A stretch of 6,457 nucleotides of DNA from Sutterella sp. GTDB lineage: Bacteria; Pseudomonadota; Gammaproteobacteria; Burkholderiales; Burkholderiaceae_F. The notes beneath the pieces were generated by a model. It saw nothing but the letters and a program-made list of their open reading frames with translations, was not told where the DNA came from and ran no database searches. The DNA lies in the NCBI GenBank assembly GCA_003543795.1, contig DNBE01000042.1, forward strand, positions 1 to 6,457, given 5' to 3'. Below are positions 5,756 through 6,457 of this stretch, piece after piece (within the stretch, counting starts at the first letter, position 1; each line of letters opens with the position of its first letter). The position numbers and the translations under genes were made by a program.

Positions 5756-5784
5756 ATTATGATTATTATTATTTGAGAAGTCAA
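5756..5784 (-). promoter_or_regulatory. Sigma-70 promoter of hipBA
   Basis: On the minus strand TTGACT (5784-5779) is followed after exactly 17 bases by CATAAT (5761-5756). Each hexamer differs from consensus at one position. The predicted start is near 5749, about 38 nt before the hipB ATG. Confidence 0.7.
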
Positions 5785-6101
5785 GGTTTTTAAAATAAAA
5801 ATTCAAAACGGATTTTCGCTTTTGATTTTTAATCTTAAAGTTTTGTTAAAACGCAATAAAATGAGATTAAAGATGGTTTAAAACCCTTTAAGTTACGTAT
5901 TAATTAGTTGTTGCTTTTGTTTGGAATTTTGAAAAGCTTGAATTTTGAGCCGCAAGTTTGCTTTAACATGACCGCCTTAAAACGATTCGGGGAAATATGA
6001 AATTTATAAAATTCTTCACACGATAAAAATTTTCTTTATTTTTTGCCTTTCGAATTAATGGTTTTTTCCGGTCGAAATTTTGGCTGCATTGAGTCTCGTT
6101 T

Positions 6102-6191
6102 TTATTTCAAAAAATACCAAGTGAAAAATTTCACTTTTTTTCGGTCGCTTTTCGAGAAATTTTTCCGTTTTCTTATTTCAAAAAATATCAA
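6102..6191. repeat. Pair of 19-nt direct repeats 71 bp apart
   Basis: The same 19 bases, beginning TTATTTCAAAAAATA and ending CAA, occur at 6102-6120 and 6173-6191 with one difference (C versus T at the sixteenth base). Each copy runs into a terminator-like hairpin followed by T-tracts, so the repeat unit appears to be copy plus hairpin, suggesting duplication of an older module. Confidence 0.55.
6119..6141 (+). terminator. Terminator-like hairpin with T7 and no gene upstream
   Basis: AAGTGAA (6119-6125) pairs with TTCACTT (6130-6136) around AAAT, and T runs continue to 6141. The stem is AT-rich and therefore weak, but its form and plus-strand polarity fit an intrinsic terminator. No plus-strand gene precedes it. 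Confidence 0.4.
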
Positions 6192-6204
6192 ACTCTTTTT
6201 TTAG

Positions 6205-6231
6205 TCCCTTTTTTGGGATATTTGATTTTTT
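6205..6231 (+). terminator. Second weak terminator-like structure
   Basis: TCCC (6205-6208) pairs with GGGA (6215-6218) over a T6 loop, and TCAAA (6188-6192) can pair with TTTGA (6221-6225) outside it, ending in T6 (6226-6231). It follows the second copy of the 19-nt direct repeat, as the first hairpin follows the first copy. Confidence 0.3.
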
Positions 6232-6242
6232 CGATAGCTTCA

Positions 6243-6266
6243 GACGTCTTTTTTGACGCGTTTTTT
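6243..6266 (+). repeat. Tandem 12-mer GACG(T/C)(C/G)TTTTTT, two copies
   Basis: GACGTCTTTTTT (6243-6254) is followed at once by GACGCGTTTTTT (6255-6266). The 12-bp period is near one helical turn and adds to the run of spaced T-tracts upstream of menB. Confidence 0.55.
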
Positions 6267-6291
6267 GGTCTTCGTTTTCTCTTTTAACCCA

Positions 6292-6314
6292 TATAAAATG
6301 TCGATTCACATTTT
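6292..6314 (+). promoter_or_regulatory. Candidate menB promoter -10 with an overlapping inverted repeat
   Basis: TATAAA at 6292-6297 is the best -10 close to menB, predicting a start near 6304 and a leader of about 60 nt. No good -35 lies at 16-18 bp. AAAATGT (6295-6301) and ACATTTT (6308-6314) form a perfect 7-bp inverted repeat over CGATTC, spanning the -10 and start, where a repressor or a 5' hairpin could act. Confidence 0.35.
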
Positions 6315-6366
6315 TTAGTACCGTTTTTTCTATTTTTGAACCCGTTTTTTAGAGGTTTTCTGACTT

Positions 6367-6457
6367 ATGGCTCAAAGAAACTGGACGCCTATTAAGACCT
6401 ATTCCGACATTCTTTTCGAACGTTTTGAAGGTATCGCCAAAATCACCATCAATCGTC
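6367..6457 (+). CDS. menB: 1,4-dihydroxy-2-naphthoyl-CoA synthase MenB, N-terminal fragment
   Basis: MenB is a crotonase-fold enzyme of the cytoplasm that closes the second ring in menaquinone synthesis, turning o-succinylbenzoyl-CoA into 1,4-dihydroxy-2-naphthoyl-CoA. Only 30 codons are in the window (MAQRNWTPIKTYSDILFERF, then EGIAKITINR). They match the MenB start closely: a tryptophan near residue 6, K-x-Y-x-D-I-L-F-E and GIAKITINR, where other crotonases lack this W-x-x-I-K-x-Y-x-D-I lead. The catalytic residues lie beyond the window. The ATG at 6367 has AGAGG eleven bases upstream, which is rather distant; no other start fits. It runs divergently from hipBA after a long T-rich spacer. 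Presence of menB implies menaquinone-based, mostly anaerobic respiration. Confidence rests on a short but distinctive segment. Confidence 0.85.
   Translation, partial: MAQRNWTPIKTYSDILFERFEGIAKITINR

Larger units (their letters stand above)
5785..6366. other. AT-rich spacer of about 580 bp between hipBA and menB
   Basis: No credible gene is seen here on either strand. The left half (5785-6030) is AT-rich with several short palindromes: TTTAATCT (5828-5835) against AGATTAAA (5864-5871), and GGTTTAAAACC (5875-5885). The right half (6040-6350) is strongly T-biased on the plus strand, with at least thirteen runs of five or more T, two terminator-like hairpins, a 19-nt direct repeat and a tandem 12-mer. 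It must hold the promoter of menB. Confidence 0.7.

Noticed and set aside
5997..6026. Nine-residue frame (MKFIKFFTR) after GGGGA, a possible leader peptide
   Set aside because: The Shine-Dalgarno-like GGGGA is only three bases from the ATG, an overlapping ten-residue frame is equally good, and short frames are expected by chance in AT-rich DNA.
6102..6191. CRISPR-like array
   Set aside because: Only two imperfect copies of an AT-rich 19-mer, no regular spacers and no cas genes; it is better explained as a duplicated repeat-hairpin module.
6222..6235. TTGATTTTTTCGAT as an FNR site for menB
   Set aside because: Only the left half matches TTGAT; the right half does not resemble ATCAA, and its position is about 75 bp before the likely start.

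Overview
The window looks like an accessory chromosomal region of a gut-type, anaerobic or microaerophilic betaproteobacterium, most like Sutterellaceae (Sutterella, Parasutterella or relatives). This is an inference. It rests on a Bug-type tripartite tricarboxylate transporter (a family greatly expanded in Burkholderiales), a menaquinone-synthesis gene (menB), a perfect FNR-type anaerobic regulator box, and moderate-GC genes separated by very AT-rich spacers. No rRNA or tRNA gene or CRISPR array is visible.

Layout from left to right. (1) Positions 1-163 are a folded non-coding stretch resembling the right end and omega-RNA tail of an IS200/IS605-type (tnpB) element whose body lies outside the window. 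A perfect 12-bp hairpin (193-234) separates it from the transporter. (2) On the minus strand is a two-gene transporter operon: the secreted solute-binding protein (TctC/Bug, 3297 down to 2332), an intercistronic hairpin followed by pyrimidines, and a membrane protein (2224 down to 242) in which the large TctA and small TctB subunits are fused in one chain. (3) A 400-bp divergent spacer carries an FNR box nested in a 32-bp near-palindrome and a second palindrome with the same GGCTCA/TGAGCC half-sites. (4) A 118-aa plus-strand protein of unknown function (3698-4054) has a good ribosome binding site and a strong terminator. (5) Convergent to it is a hipBA module on the minus strand: hipB (5711 down to 5400) and hipA (5398 down to 4229), one base apart, with a good sigma-70 promoter and a palindrome at the start site. 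HipA lacks the residues needed for kinase catalysis and is predicted to be a pseudokinase. (6) About 650 bp of AT-rich DNA has terminator-like hairpins, direct repeats and many T-tracts. (7) The first 30 codons of menB (6367 onward) close the window.

How the genes may work together: TctC captures a carboxylate in the periplasm and TctAB imports it with ions. MenB makes the menaquinone precursor DHNA-CoA for anaerobic respiration. The FNR box gives a plausible oxygen-responsive switch for the 118-aa gene and/or the transporter operon. hipBA is a self-contained module whose toxin appears inactivated as a kinase. The points most worth a second look are the HipA pseudokinase, the FNR/palindrome block in front of the orphan gene, and the T-rich, terminator-bearing spacer before menB.
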